From NCBI GenBank assembly GCA_016219285.1, contig JACRNJ010000068.1:1-49131 (forward strand): 49,131 nt of DNA, in the 5' to 3' direction. This stretch comes from Deltaproteobacteria bacterium. Its GTDB lineage: Bacteria > Desulfobacterota > GWC2-55-46 > UBA9637. Positions 1-8,596 of the stretch are shown one piece after another (position 1 is the stretch's first letter; every line of letters starts with the position of its first letter). The position numbers and the translations under genes were made by a program. The notes under the pieces are model-generated. The model saw only the letters and a list, made by a program, of their open reading frames with translations, had not been told where the DNA came from and searched no databases.

Positions 1-966
1 AGATGTGCTCCTGGCGATTTCTACTATTGTGGCGCTCATCTCTGTAGATGCTGTCGCAACCTGAGATGCCTTCTGTGTCTGAGATTCTGCGCCCTTTGCT
101 ATCTGAACGGATGATGCGCTTAACTCCTCTGACACAGAGGCAAGTCTTGCTGCCAACATTTCTATCTGCATTAAAGAATCCTTTAAACTATCACTCATCT
201 TGCCTAAACCCCTGATTAAATGTCCGACCTCACCGCCTATGTCTAACACTGCTTTATCTATCTTACAGGTTAAATCACCTTCTGCAATTGCTTCAGCAAG
301 GAGGATCCCTTGTGAAAGCGGACGTTTTATGCTTATTGTTATAAAGAAGGCAATCAATCCACCTAAAAGCATTGCAACGATTCCTAAAACAAACTGGATT
401 ATTTGAACCTTGTATACCACCCTCACTATTCCATTCGCATTTACATTAGCCTCATCAACCTGTATTCTTTTGAATTCTGCCGTCTTTTTAGATAATGTCT
501 CGGCTGTTTTGTCAAGCTCTTCCATTATCTTGTTGCCGGCCTCTATGCCTTGTGTTATATAGACATTTGCCATATATTTTCCTGATTCATAAAACTTATT
601 AAATGCAGCCTCTAAATCTTCAATCTCTTTCAGCGACTTGGCATCGTTTTTTCTTTTAAACATGTCCTTAAACTTTGTTATGCCTTGCATAAAACCCTTG
701 GCTGCATCTTCTGCTTCCTTATATACCTCTGTATCATGTGTCGCTGACACATCCGTCAAAAACTGCTGAACCTGCACTACATTAAAAGCCATTTCATCAG
801 CAAGCAGGGCAAAAGGCAGGCTCTCGCCGGCAACATGCTTTGCGCTATTAGTTGCTGTTTTTAAGGACAAAATGGTTATAATTATAACCGCCGCAAAAAT
901 CAGCATAACAGCGCCAAACCCCAAACCCAATCGCAAACCAATTTTCATATTTTTAAAGATATTCAT
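1..966 (-). CDS. Methyl-accepting chemotaxis protein, 3' end beyond window
   Basis: This is a transmembrane chemoreceptor that would feed signals to CheA. The start ATG lies 36 nt after motB. Residues 1-30 form a short basic start and a first membrane helix. A periplasmic helical region of about 150 residues follows, then a second membrane helix (about 185-205), a HAMP domain (IKRPLSQG...IAEGDLT) and the beginning of the coiled-coil signalling domain (ASVSEELSASSVQIAKG), which runs off the window at codon 322. The sensory region lacks Cys pairs or a PAS signature, and its ligand cannot be told. As the last gene of the motility operon it is probably co-transcribed with motB. The family assignment is firm; the specificity is unknown. 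Confidence 0.92.
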   Translation of the reverse strand, partial: MNIFKNMKIGLRLGLGFGAVMLIFAAVIIITILSLKTATNSAKHVAGESLPFALLADEMAFNVVQVQQFLTDVSATHDTEVYKEAEDAAKGFMQGITKFKDMFKRKNDAKSLKEIEDLEAAFNKFYESGKYMANVYITQGIEAGNKIMEELDKTAETLSKKTAEFKRIQVDEANVNANGIVRVVYKVQIIQFVLGIVAMLLGGLIAFFITISIKRPLSQGILLAEAIAEGDLTCKIDKAVLDIGGEVGHLIRGLGKMSDSLKDSLMQIEMLAARLASVSEELSASSVQIAKGAESQTQKASQVATASTEMSATIVEIARSTS

Positions 967-1002
967 AATGTTTTGTCAACCTCCGGAACATACATATCTG
1001 CT

Positions 1003-1734
1003 TCACCACGGCTCCTGCACTGTCCCTTCTTTATTGAGTATGACAATATCCACCCTCCTGTTTTTGAGCCTCCCTTCAGAAGTATCATTGGAAGCAACAG
1101 GCCTGAACTCGCCGTATCCTATGGCAGAGAGCTTTCCCGGATTAAGTCTATGCAGGTCAACCATGTATCTTAATATGTTTAATGCCCTTGATGAGGAAAG
1201 CTCCCAGTTAGACGGAAACTGTGACGTGCTTATCGGGATATTATCTGTGTGCCCCTCTATCCTTATGTAATTGGGCATTTCTTTCAACAACATAGCAATC
1301 TCGTCTATGACACTTTTTGCCTCTTGCAGAATATCAGCCCTGCCGGATTCAAAGATTACCTTTTCTGAAAGACTTATTACAATGCCTCTCCTCTCCATGC
1401 TTAGAAACACCTTATTGTCTCTTTCCAGTTCGGAAACGGCAGATTGTATTTTCTTGTAATCTGATGAAAATGTCCTCTTAAACATCTCGGTCACAATGTC
1501 TTTTGCTGTATATTCATTAAGTTCAGGAATTGCCGCAATATCTTTTGTCCTGCTTTTAGACGGGTCAAATGCAATGGCTATAGATTCGCTAACAACCTTG
1601 TATTTCCCCTCATTTATAGTTGACAGGGCATACATTGCTATGAAAAAGGCAAAGAGGAGGGTTATGAAATCAGCATAGGATACCATCCATCTGTCTGTAT
1701 TCTCATGCTCTTCCTGTTTCCTTCTTTTAATCAT
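1003..1734 (-). CDS. motB: Flagellar motor stator protein MotB
   Basis: MotB is the peptidoglycan-anchored half of the stator and carries the ion-binding aspartate. The 243-residue protein has a basic N-terminus, then the motif YADFITLLFAFF with Asp22 in the single membrane helix, matching the proton-binding Asp of the family. A linker with a plug region follows. The C-terminal OmpA-like domain (about 120-235) shows IRIEGHTDN and LSSSRALNILRYM, the peptidoglycan-binding signatures. The gene lies 26 nt downstream of motA, the usual motAB order. The length is normal and nothing is missing. Confidence 0.97.
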   Translation of the reverse strand: MIKRRKQEEHENTDRWMVSYADFITLLFAFFIAMYALSTINEGKYKVVSESIAIAFDPSKSRTKDIAAIPELNEYTAKDIVTEMFKRTFSSDYKKIQSAVSELERDNKVFLSMERRGIVISLSEKVIFESGRADILQEAKSVIDEIAMLLKEMPNYIRIEGHTDNIPISTSQFPSNWELSSSRALNILRYMVDLHRLNPGKLSAIGYGEFRPVASNDTSEGRLKNRRVDIVILNKEGTVQEPW

Positions 1735-1760
1735 ATAGTCACCCTGTTATAGTGAACGCA

Positions 1761-2543
1761 TTAAATAACATCCCTTTTCCTGACAACTGCTGTTCTATCT
1801 GCTCCTGACAGAAACCCTTCCAGCCTCTCCTTCATAATCAGCGGATTTTCACCTGACGCCAGAGATGCCGCCCCTTCAAGCATTAACTCCATCATAGAAC
1901 TATCTTCCTTTATCCTCACCTTTAATTTTCCTGCCAAAGGCAGCCAGAAGAGGTTTGCAGAACCAACACCATAAACAGTTGCAACAAACGCAACAGCAAT
2001 CCCTTGACCCAGTTTGGAGGGGTCTGCAAGGTTTTCCATAACATGAATCAGACCAAGAACCGCGCCAAGGATGCCTATTGTAGGGGCATAACCTCCTGCG
2101 GATTCAAATACCCTTGCTGCCATAAACTTTCTATCTTCGCCCTGATTGATTTCTATGCTCATTATCTCCCTTATTTCATCAGCGCCCCTTCCATCAATCA
2201 TAAGTTGGATCCCTTTTTTAAAAAATGGGTCATATATGTTTTTTACTTTAGCCTCAAGCGACAACAGTCCTTCTCTTCTGACAAGCCACGCAAAACGGAT
2301 TATCTGGTCAATTATCTCGCGGGAATCATCTTTGTTATTGAATACTGCCTTTTTTACCAGATTAAGGGCTAATTTAACTGTTGACCATGGATAATTTACA
2401 AAGGTTGCGCCGATAGTGCCGCCGAATACTATTACAGCAGCAGTTATTTGGATTATTGAAGAAAGACGCCCGCCTTCAAGGAGTTGTCCCCCTACTACGG
2501 CAATTACACCAAGAAAAAGACCTATTATAGTAAGGATATCCAT
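1761..2543 (-). CDS. motA: Flagellar motor stator protein MotA
   Basis: MotA is the inner-membrane stator subunit that contacts FliG and, with MotB, forms the ion channel. The 260-residue protein has the four membrane segments of the MotA/TolQ/ExbB family: two near the N-terminus and two around 150-210. A cytoplasmic loop between them holds the charged residues that push on the rotor (LVRREGLLSLE). The motif PTIGILGAVLGLIHVMENL and the following VAFVATVYGVGSAN are typical of helices 3 and 4. It precedes motB in the same operon. It is separated from cheB by a repeat array. Confidence 0.97.
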   Translation of the reverse strand: MDILTIIGLFLGVIAVVGGQLLEGGRLSSIIQITAAVIVFGGTIGATFVNYPWSTVKLALNLVKKAVFNNKDDSREIIDQIIRFAWLVRREGLLSLEAKVKNIYDPFFKKGIQLMIDGRGADEIREIMSIEINQGEDRKFMAARVFESAGGYAPTIGILGAVLGLIHVMENLADPSKLGQGIAVAFVATVYGVGSANLFWLPLAGKLKVRIKEDSSMMELMLEGAASLASGENPLIMKERLEGFLSGADRTAVVRKRDVI

Positions 2544-2548
2544 AATTT

Positions 2549-2633
2549 AAGCTTTAAGATTCAAGATTTAAGATTTTACTTACAACTTATAACTTACAAC
2601 TTACAACTTATAACTTACAACTTATAACTTTAT
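2549..2633. repeat. Heptamer array between cheB and motA
   Basis: Degenerate 7-nt units fill this intergenic gap: ATTCAAG/ATTTAAG-like units first, then repeated ACTTACA and ACTTATA. It is the same period-7 design as the arrays at 29-49 kb but with different base content. No promoter or terminator is evident inside it. Confidence 0.85.
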
Positions 2634-3701
2634 TTAAACCATATTCACTATTGCGCCTGCCATTTCATCAAGGGCAACAACCTTATCCGCAAGCCCTTCA
2701 TCAACAACTGCCTTTGGCATGCCGTATACAACACAACTCGCCTCATCCTGAGCAATACTCTTTCCCCCTGTTTTCTTTATCGCCCTTATGCCTTCCCTGC
2801 CGTCGCTCCCCATGCCTGTCATGATTACACCAAGAGCCCTTCCGGGGAAACATTCAGCCACTGATAAGAATGAAATATCTACTGATGGTTTATATATTGA
2901 ATCTCCGGAATTATTGTCCATGCTCAAAACCACCTCAATTGCGTTTTTCCTCTTAAGTCTCGTCTGCACCCCCCCGGGGGCAACAATTGCCCTTCCTGCT
3001 TTAATAGTATCGCCGTTAGATGCCTCTTTCACCTCTATATTACAGATGCTGTTCAACCTTTCAGCATACGGACCTGTAAAATTCACAGGCATATGCTGGA
3101 CTATAAGTATCCCTGCCGGAAAATCATGGGGAAGCATGGTCAATACATCCTGCACAGCCATTGGACCGCCTGTGGACGCTCCGATGGCAACAACTGCTAT
3201 CTTCTGACTCACAAATCTATCTTTAAGATATACAGGGCGGGCTATGCCCACCGATAAATGGCGGGCACAGCCCGCCCTACCGCTTACAGCTAGTTTCTTT
3301 CTGGATACTGTCTTGATTTTGGATATAAGTTCATCCTTGATTTTCACAATATTCACAGAAAGTTCTCCAAGATTTTTTGGTATGTAATCAAGGGCGCCAA
3401 ATTCAAGCGCATCAAATGTTGCCTGAGCCCCCTCTGCAGTCAAAGAAGAAAGCATAAGCACAGGAGTAGGTTTTTTCTCCATTATTACCTTTAATGCCTC
3501 CAGCCCATTCATACGCGGCATTTCTATATCAAGGGTTACAACATCAGGTGAGAGCGCCATGACCTGCTCAACCCCCTCCATGCCGTCCCTTGCTGCGCCG
3601 ACAACCTCTATTTCAGGCTCGCTCTCCAGCAGCCCTTTTATAGCCTTACGCATAAAGGCTGAATCGTCCACAATAAGAACTCTTATTTTTTTATTCTGCA
3701 T
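2634..3701 (-). CDS. cheB: Chemotaxis response regulator protein-glutamate methylesterase CheB
   Basis: CheB removes methyl groups from chemoreceptors and is activated by phosphorylation from CheA. Residues 1-120 are a receiver domain with DDSAFMRKAI, the phospho-acceptor in VVTLDIEMPRMNG and the KNLG lysine. The catalytic domain (about 165-350) shows the Ser in GASTGGP, the His in QHMP and the Asp in TGMGSDGREG. The linker at about residues 140-157 is odd: it is encoded by a GC-rich palindromic repeat that is also found outside genes, so the repeat has been absorbed in frame. The gene lies 70 nt downstream of cheA. Confidence 0.97.
   Translation of the reverse strand: MQNKKIRVLIVDDSAFMRKAIKGLLESEPEIEVVGAARDGMEGVEQVMALSPDVVTLDIEMPRMNGLEALKVIMEKKPTPVLMLSSLTAEGAQATFDALEFGALDYIPKNLGELSVNIVKIKDELISKIKTVSRKKLAVSGRAGCARHLSVGIARPVYLKDRFVSQKIAVVAIGASTGGPMAVQDVLTMLPHDFPAGILIVQHMPVNFTGPYAERLNSICNIEVKEASNGDTIKAGRAIVAPGGVQTRLKRKNAIEVVLSMDNNSGDSIYKPSVDISFLSVAECFPGRALGVIMTGMGSDGREGIRAIKKTGGKSIAQDEASCVVYGMPKAVVDEGLADKVVALDEMAGAIVNMV
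3231..3283. repeat. GGTGGGC-type palindromic repeat inside cheB
   Basis: This is a double palindrome of the family built on TAGGGTGGGC...GCCCACC, here as CAGGGCGGGC...GCCCGCCCTA. Other copies lie at 15946-15970, 32762-32838 and 33081-33104. It sits in the non-conserved linker between the receiver and esterase domains of CheB, where an insertion would be tolerated. Confidence 0.8.
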
Positions 3702-3714
3702 GCGCTAAATACCC

Positions 3715-3835
3715 CGCTTGCAACAGTAGTTTGCCGATTGAGCGGCGCTTTTAAACTTGTCCCTGCAATCTTTAAGCAGGGATACGCCCAATAAATTGGG
3801 CAGCTACAACTGCCGATTGAGCGGCTTTTTCCCGC
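3715..3835. repeat. Palindromic repeat cluster at the cheA/cheB junction
   Basis: A 15-nt direct repeat (TGCCGATTGAGCGGC) occurs at 3732-3746 and 3811-3825. Between the copies are two small inverted repeats, CCCTGCAATC...AAGCAGGG and CGCCCAATAAATTGGGC. Related palindromes occur at 6535-6712 and 30145-30230. The cluster encodes the last residues of CheA and fills the gap to cheB. Confidence 0.75.
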
Positions 3836-5784
3836 CCCGTCTGAGAAAAAATGGCTGTAATATCCAATATCAAAACAACCTGTCCGCTTCCTGTTATTGT
3901 TGCGCCTGCTATGCCTTTTATATTTGACAGATATTCTCCCATTGATTTTATTACAATTTCTTCCTGTCCGTGCAGCGCATCAACCATTACACCAACCTGC
4001 TTATCAGCCATTGCTATTATAACTATATATGGTCTGTCTATAACCTGTGATGAATTGCCCAATAGATTTGAAAGCCGCACAATGGGAAAAACTGTATTCC
4101 TTACATAGATGACCTCTTTTTTATCAACTGTCTTTATCTCATCAGCATCAACCTTTAATATCTCCATTACAATTGAAAGAGGCAGAGCGTATATCTCTTC
4201 CCCCGCCTCAACCATCAATGCCTGAATTATTGCAAGGGTTAATGGCAGAGCGATAGTAATCTTTGTCCTATGCCCTATTTTTGTATCAATATCTATTGAG
4301 CCGTTTAATTTAGATATATTTGTCTTAACTACATCCATCCCGACCCCCCTGCCGGAGACATCTGTAACCTCTTTTGCAGTTGAAAATCCGGGCATGAATA
4401 TCACACTCAATATCTCCTTGTCGCTTAATCTTTCTGCCTCTGCCCTGTCCATAACCCCCTTCTCAACAGCCTTTTCCCTTAAAACCACCGGGTCAATGCC
4501 ATTGCCGTCGTCTTCTATTGCGATGAATATATTGTTCCCCTGATGATGCGCTGACAGCACAATCTTTCCCTTGGGGGTTTTCCCCTTCTGAACCCTGACA
4601 TCCGACGCTTCTATTCCGTGGTCTACAGAATTCCTGACCAGATGCACAAGCGGGTCCCCAATCTCCTCAATAACAGTCTTATCAAGCTCTGTATCTTCGC
4701 CGACAAGGACAAGTTCAATATCCTTCCCCTTTGCCCTTGCAAGGTCGCGCACCATTCTTGGAAACTTGCCGAAGACCCTGCCGATAGGCTGCATCCTTGT
4801 CTTCATTACAGCAAGTTGTAAGTCTGTAGTTATAACATTCAGGTTTGATATGGTCTGTCTTATTGATATTGCGGTGTCATCTTCGCCGTATTCTGTTTCA
4901 ATGTCATCTGCCAGTCTCATCAGCCTGTTTCTCCCTAAGACAAGTTCGCCGACAAGATTCAAAACATTATCAAGCCTGTTTATATCAACCCTTATAGTGC
5001 TTTCCCTAAGTGTGCCAATTGACTTTCCCTGACCAGTAGAAAGGGCTGCATCTATATCCTCTTTTTTTGCATACCCTTTCCTGATAAAAATATCCCCTAT
5101 TTTTTCATTCCCCTTCTGCTCAGAGAGCACTTCCTGCATCTGCTCCCTTGTAATCACTTTTCTTTCAAGAAGTATCTCTCCCAGCATCTTTGGAGGCTCG
5201 CCGGGCAATACCTTCCCGTATCCAACTGCCTTATCTTGTTTTTGAGCAGGAGCAGAAGATAGGGAAGCAGGGGCTGGCTCATCCCCCCCTGATAACGGCG
5301 ATAACGGCTGCGGAACTTTAACATCTATCTGCGTGCCTGCCTGTGCTACAGCAGACGGGCAGCGCACAGGCATATCTACAGATGAAGATTTAAGCGGAGC
5401 GGCGGCATCTGCGCCTTGAAGCGCGGCGAGCACATCTGATATATCCTCTTCCTTGCCGTCTTTTTCCCTTATATGCGAAAGCAGAAGTTTAAGCATATCA
5501 ACTGCCTTAAGGAGCGCATCCATGATAGCAGGCTCAGCCTTCAAACTCCCCTGACGGAGTTTGTTCAAAATACCCTCTGCAGTATGCGCCACATCCACCA
5601 CCTGCTTGAAACCTAAAAAACCTGCTGCGCCCTTTGTAGTATGAACAGACCTGAAAATCGCATTCAGAAGTTCCTGGCTGTCAGTAGCCTTTTCTAATTC
5701 AACAAATTTCTGGTCAAGACCATCAAGGAGTTCTGTGGTCTCTACTATAAAATCATTTATAATTTCCTGCATTTCATCAGCCAT
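3772..5784 (-). CDS. cheA: Chemotaxis histidine kinase CheA with an inserted GspE/MshEN-like domain
   Basis: CheA is the central kinase that phosphorylates CheY and CheB. Residues 1-125 are the HPt domain, with His48 in SVHTTKGAAGFLGF. A low-complexity linker follows. Residues 199-252 resemble the tandem helical GspE N-terminal/MshEN domain (LGEILLERKVITREQMQEVL, then IGDIFIRKGYAKKEDIDAAL), which is unusual in CheA. Then come the dimerization helices, the HATPase (N box HLVRNSVDHG, G boxes DDGNGID and GRGVGMD) and a C-terminal CheW-like domain. The ATG at 5784 is chosen because GGAGA lies just before it. The last residues (about QSAVVAAQFIGRIPA) are encoded by a palindromic repeat and are not family sequence. 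Confidence 0.97.
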   Translation of the reverse strand: MADEMQEIINDFIVETTELLDGLDQKFVELEKATDSQELLNAIFRSVHTTKGAAGFLGFKQVVDVAHTAEGILNKLRQGSLKAEPAIMDALLKAVDMLKLLLSHIREKDGKEEDISDVLAALQGADAAAPLKSSSVDMPVRCPSAVAQAGTQIDVKVPQPLSPLSGGDEPAPASLSSAPAQKQDKAVGYGKVLPGEPPKMLGEILLERKVITREQMQEVLSEQKGNEKIGDIFIRKGYAKKEDIDAALSTGQGKSIGTLRESTIRVDINRLDNVLNLVGELVLGRNRLMRLADDIETEYGEDDTAISIRQTISNLNVITTDLQLAVMKTRMQPIGRVFGKFPRMVRDLARAKGKDIELVLVGEDTELDKTVIEEIGDPLVHLVRNSVDHGIEASDVRVQKGKTPKGKIVLSAHHQGNNIFIAIEDDGNGIDPVVLREKAVEKGVMDRAEAERLSDKEILSVIFMPGFSTAKEVTDVSGRGVGMDVVKTNISKLNGSIDIDTKIGHRTKITIALPLTLAIIQALMVEAGEEIYALPLSIVMEILKVDADEIKTVDKKEVIYVRNTVFPIVRLSNLLGNSSQVIDRPYIVIIAMADKQVGVMVDALHGQEEIVIKSMGEYLSNIKGIAGATITGSGQVVLILDITAIFSQTGREKAAQSAVVAAQFIGRIPA

Positions 5785-5832
5785 AGATTCTCCATTACAA
5801 GTGAGCGATAGTGGCATGCCATGCCCCTATCG

Positions 5833-6480
5833 CTAAAACCCGGAATTTTTTAGTATATCATCAACCAAACCCTGTTTTAGAACCTCGCCGCTCTCTTTAA
5901 GCCCTTTAAGCAACCTGTCCTTTTTTGCGCTGTCCAATTCCTCATGGTGTCCAAAAACTATAAGCACTTCAAGCAGCCTCTTTTCTATCCCCTCTATAAC
6001 ACCTTTCATCTTTTTAATCTTCTGCCCTGCCAGATCCTGAAACGACAGATTTGTAAAGACCTCCATAAGCCCTTCCCTGCTATTTTTGTTTATTGCCATA
6101 AGTTCATCTATTGTGCTTTTTGCAACACTGTCGGCGTCCAGGACGTTTAAGCCTTCACCCCATTGCAAAAGACGGTTTAATAATGTTGCTACCTTTTCAT
6201 GGTTTGTCATTAAATTTTCTGTGAGGCCCATAAGTTGGTTGGCCGCATTTGAGATGGTCTTATCAATATCAAGCAGTTGATTGGTTGTCTCAGGCACCTT
6301 GCTGGAAGTATCTTTTATACTCGGGTCAATAAGCAAAAAACCCTGTCTTATCTTTTCTATATGCGCAGCAATATCAGCCAGCACATCCCTGATTTTGTCT
6401 ACTCCCCATTCTACATCCAGATTCTTGTCGGCTATCGCCTTTGCATGCTCTATAGTTTCCTTTATTCCTTCATCTTCCAT
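5833..6480 (-). CDS. cheZ: CheY-phosphate phosphatase CheZ
   Basis: CheZ ends the chemotactic signal by dephosphorylating CheY-P. The 215-residue protein is all helical. It carries the catalytic signature FQDLAGQKIKK, with the Asp and Gln spaced as in the DxxxQ motif that attacks CheY-P. Its C-terminus, GLVDDILKNSGF, matches the short amphipathic helix that E. coli CheZ uses to bind CheY. The ATG at 6480 has GGGAGG 5 nt upstream; a longer open frame upstream is repeat-derived. The position between cheY and cheA fits. CheZ is most common in Proteobacteria and is patchy elsewhere. Confidence 0.9.
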   Translation of the reverse strand: MEDEGIKETIEHAKAIADKNLDVEWGVDKIRDVLADIAAHIEKIRQGFLLIDPSIKDTSSKVPETTNQLLDIDKTISNAANQLMGLTENLMTNHEKVATLLNRLLQWGEGLNVLDADSVAKSTIDELMAINKNSREGLMEVFTNLSFQDLAGQKIKKMKGVIEGIEKRLLEVLIVFGHHEELDSAKKDRLLKGLKESGEVLKQGLVDDILKNSGF

Positions 6481-6534
6481 AGCAACCTCCCGTATGTGTG
6501 ATGCGTAATGTGCGGCACATGTATAGTGAACGAC

Positions 6535-6712
6535 AAAAATAAGTAGCTGTAGTTTGCCCGACCCAACCTTCTGTTGGGCGCCCCATGCGCGTATTTTAAA
6601 ATCTCCGATAAATCGGCAGACTACAAATTTATGTCGCTGCCTATAGTTGCCCAATTTATTTGGCGTTTTTAAATGCGCTGCTCAATCAGCAAACTACCTG
6701 CTCCCGCCTTTC
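6535..6712. repeat. Palindromic repeats between cheZ and cheY
   Basis: This gap holds several inverted repeats, for example GCCCGACCCAAC...GTTGGGCGCC and CTCCGATAAATCGG. The segments GTAGTTTGCC... and ...GGCAGACTAC resemble those at 3715-3835 and 30145-30230. No gene is seen here. Confidence 0.7.
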
Positions 6713-6720
6713 CCGCAGTA

Positions 6721-7116
6721 TTATTTCCCACCTTCCAGTTTTTCTTTAATCTTATCCATCTTTTCCTTTAGTGTTGCCGCTGTGAACGGCTTTACAATGT
6801 AGTTGCTGACGCCTGCCTGCACAGCCATAACAACATTTTCCTGCTGCGCCTCTGCTGTAACCATGAGAAATGGCATATGTCTTAAGCCCGCATCAGCCCT
6901 TACAGTCTTTAAAAGTTCAAAACCGCTCATATTAGGCATATTCCAGTCCGAGATAATAAAATCAAATTTATCTCCTTTAAGTTTAGGCAGAGCTGTTGCG
7001 CCGTCATCGGCCTCCTCCACATTCAGATAATTGAGTTCCTTCAGGAGGTTTCTTATTATCCTCCTCATGGTTGAAAAATCATCCACTACAAGTATTTTCA
7101 TCTTTTCATCAAACAT
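6721..7116 (-). CDS. cheY: Chemotaxis response regulator CheY (classical type)
   Basis: This is a single receiver domain that, once phosphorylated by CheA, would bind FliM and change motor rotation. The 131-residue protein shows the acidic pair in [11 protein letters not shown], the phospho-acceptor Asp in [11 protein letters not shown], the conserved Thr in MVTAEA and the Lys in VKPFT. The DWNMPNM and [11 protein letters not shown] segments are close to classical E. coli-type CheY, so this copy is the likelier motor partner and CheZ substrate. The ATG at 7116 is chosen because AGGGGG lies 8 nt upstream. It lies 43 nt downstream of a second cheY. Confidence 0.95.
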   Translation of the reverse strand: MFDEKMKILVVDDFSTMRRIIRNLLKELNYLNVEEADDGATALPKLKGDKFDFIISDWNMPNMSGFELLKTVRADAGLRHMPFLMVTAEAQQENVVMAVQAGVSNYIVKPFTAATLKEKMDKIKEKLEGGK

Positions 7117-7159
7117 ATTGCATTCCCCCTTTTTGGACACACGGCTAACCACTCACCGC

Positions 7160-7522
7160 TTAAAGCAGCTTTTCTATCTGATACGCCAGCCACTTTGATG
7201 TTACCGGCTTTGTCATATAAATATTCACCCCAGCCTGAAAGCCAATCTCTTTATCCCTCTCGCCTGCCTCTGTTGTAAGCATTATGACAGGGATATTTTT
7301 GTAAATATCATCGCCTCTGATATTTTTTACCAGTTCAAGACCATCCATCTGCGGCATATTAAGGTCTGTTACTACAAGCGCTATATCGTTCTGCGCCAGT
7401 TTTTCCAGCGCATCAAACCCGTTAACCGCCCCCACTGCATTATGGCCGGCCACCTTTATCATGTATGAAAGCAATTTTCTTGTGGTGCCGCAATCATCCA
7501 CTATAAGGATATTCTTACTCAT
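7160..7522 (-). CDS. cheY: Second CheY-like single-domain response regulator
   Basis: A 120-residue receiver domain with no output domain. It has VDDCGTTRKLLSYMI, the phospho-acceptor Asp in VTDLNMPQMDG, the Thr in MLTTEAGERDKEIG and the Lys in MTKPVTSKWL. It diverges clearly from the neighbouring CheY, especially in the last helices. One copy may act as a phosphate sink or serve another target; that is inference. A composite repeat separates it from cheR upstream. Confidence 0.93.
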   Translation of the reverse strand: MSKNILIVDDCGTTRKLLSYMIKVAGHNAVGAVNGFDALEKLAQNDIALVVTDLNMPQMDGLELVKNIRGDDIYKNIPVIMLTTEAGERDKEIGFQAGVNIYMTKPVTSKWLAYQIEKLL

Positions 7523-7556
7523 AGAACTACCTCCAACTTATTTTCTCTGCCGCTTC

Positions 7557-7751
7557 CCAAATTCCTAAACCCTAATGTCTAATAAATTTCTAAATCCTAA
7601 TTTCTAATGAAATGCCCAATGACTAAATTTCTGATGTTTTCCCCCTTAATAAAGGGGGTCAGGGGGTTGTTTTTTTTGACATTTGACATTTTATCCTTGA
7701 CAGATATTCTTCCTGTCAAGGATTTATTAGATATTAGAATTTAGAAATTAG
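7557..7751. repeat. Composite heptamer palindrome, copy 1
   Basis: The outer arms are TCTAAAT/CCTAATT-type heptamers on the left and ATTAGAAT/TTAGAAA-type on the right. Inside lie a CCCCCTTAATAAAGGGGG hairpin with a T8 run and the perfect inverted repeat CCTTGACAG...CTGTCAAGG (7695-7721). A second copy in the same order and orientation is at 42693-42871. It looks like one palindrome nested in another. Confidence 0.88.
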
Positions 7752-7753
7752 TC

Positions 7754-8590
7754 CTATATCTTCTGGTAAATAACACATTTATTTATGCCAACAGGTTTGA
7801 ATGCCCTTGTCAGGTTAAAGAGCGACTCTGAAAACCCGACCACTAAAAATCCCCCGTCTGCAAGGGCATCGTAAAAATGCCCGATTACCTTTCTTTTGGC
7901 ATTATCATCAAAATATATCAGGACATTCCTGCAGAATATTACATCCATACCCCTGATTCCCTTCATCTGCGGCATATCCAGCAGATTTATATTCACAAAC
8001 CTTACTGCCTGCCTTACCTCTGGCTTGACAACATAGCCGCTGCTTCCTTCTAAAAAATATTTTTTCACAATGCCGTCATTGGTATTCCTTACAGCGTACT
8101 CTCCATAGGTTGCCCTTTTCGCTGATGCCAGCACTTGTTCGCTTATATCGCTTGCCAGAATCTCCACCCTCCAGCCATTCAGATGCATCCATTCATCCAT
8201 TGTTATCATCGACAGTGTGTAGGGTTCCTCGCCTGTGGAACAACCTGCGCTCCAGAGCCTGAATGTCCTTTGCCCGTTCCCTTTTTTTTCAACAACCTTT
8301 GGAATGATGCCTGTTCTGAACGCATCCAGTTGGTTTATATCTCTGAAGAAACTGGTTTCATTGGTAGTAATTGCATTAAACAATTCTTTAAGTTCACCAT
8401 CTTTATCAGGGTCGCATCTCAAAAAATAGAGGTATTCTTCATAACTTGAGAGATTTCTGGCCTGAAGCCTCCTTGAAAGTCTGTCTTCCAGAAGATAAAT
8501 TTTGTTTTCCTGAAAAAATATACCGCTCTTCTCATAGATAAAATCCCTTAGCTGCATAAAGGTCTCTCTTGAAATCTTTTGCTTGTCCAT
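7754..8590 (-). CDS. cheR: Chemoreceptor glutamate methyltransferase CheR
   Basis: CheR methylates glutamates of chemoreceptors using S-adenosylmethionine and opposes CheB. The 278-residue protein has the helical N-terminal domain (about 1-75). The Rossmann-like catalytic domain follows, with the SAM-binding motif LWSAGCSTGEEPYTLSM and the downstream MDVIFCRNVLIYF. Its length is typical. It begins 6 nt after the HEAT-repeat gene stop, so the two are very likely co-translated. No TPR or pentapeptide tether is present. Confidence 0.97.
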   Translation of the reverse strand: MDKQKISRETFMQLRDFIYEKSGIFFQENKIYLLEDRLSRRLQARNLSSYEEYLYFLRCDPDKDGELKELFNAITTNETSFFRDINQLDAFRTGIIPKVVEKKGNGQRTFRLWSAGCSTGEEPYTLSMITMDEWMHLNGWRVEILASDISEQVLASAKRATYGEYAVRNTNDGIVKKYFLEGSSGYVVKPEVRQAVRFVNINLLDMPQMKGIRGMDVIFCRNVLIYFDDNAKRKVIGHFYDALADGGFLVVGFSESLFNLTRAFKPVGINKCVIYQKI

Positions 8591-8596
8591 TGATAG

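Noticed and set aside
872-1270. Plus-strand frame across the motB 3' end as a gene
   Set aside because: It is antisense to motB and the chemoreceptor, with no SD and no recognisable domain.
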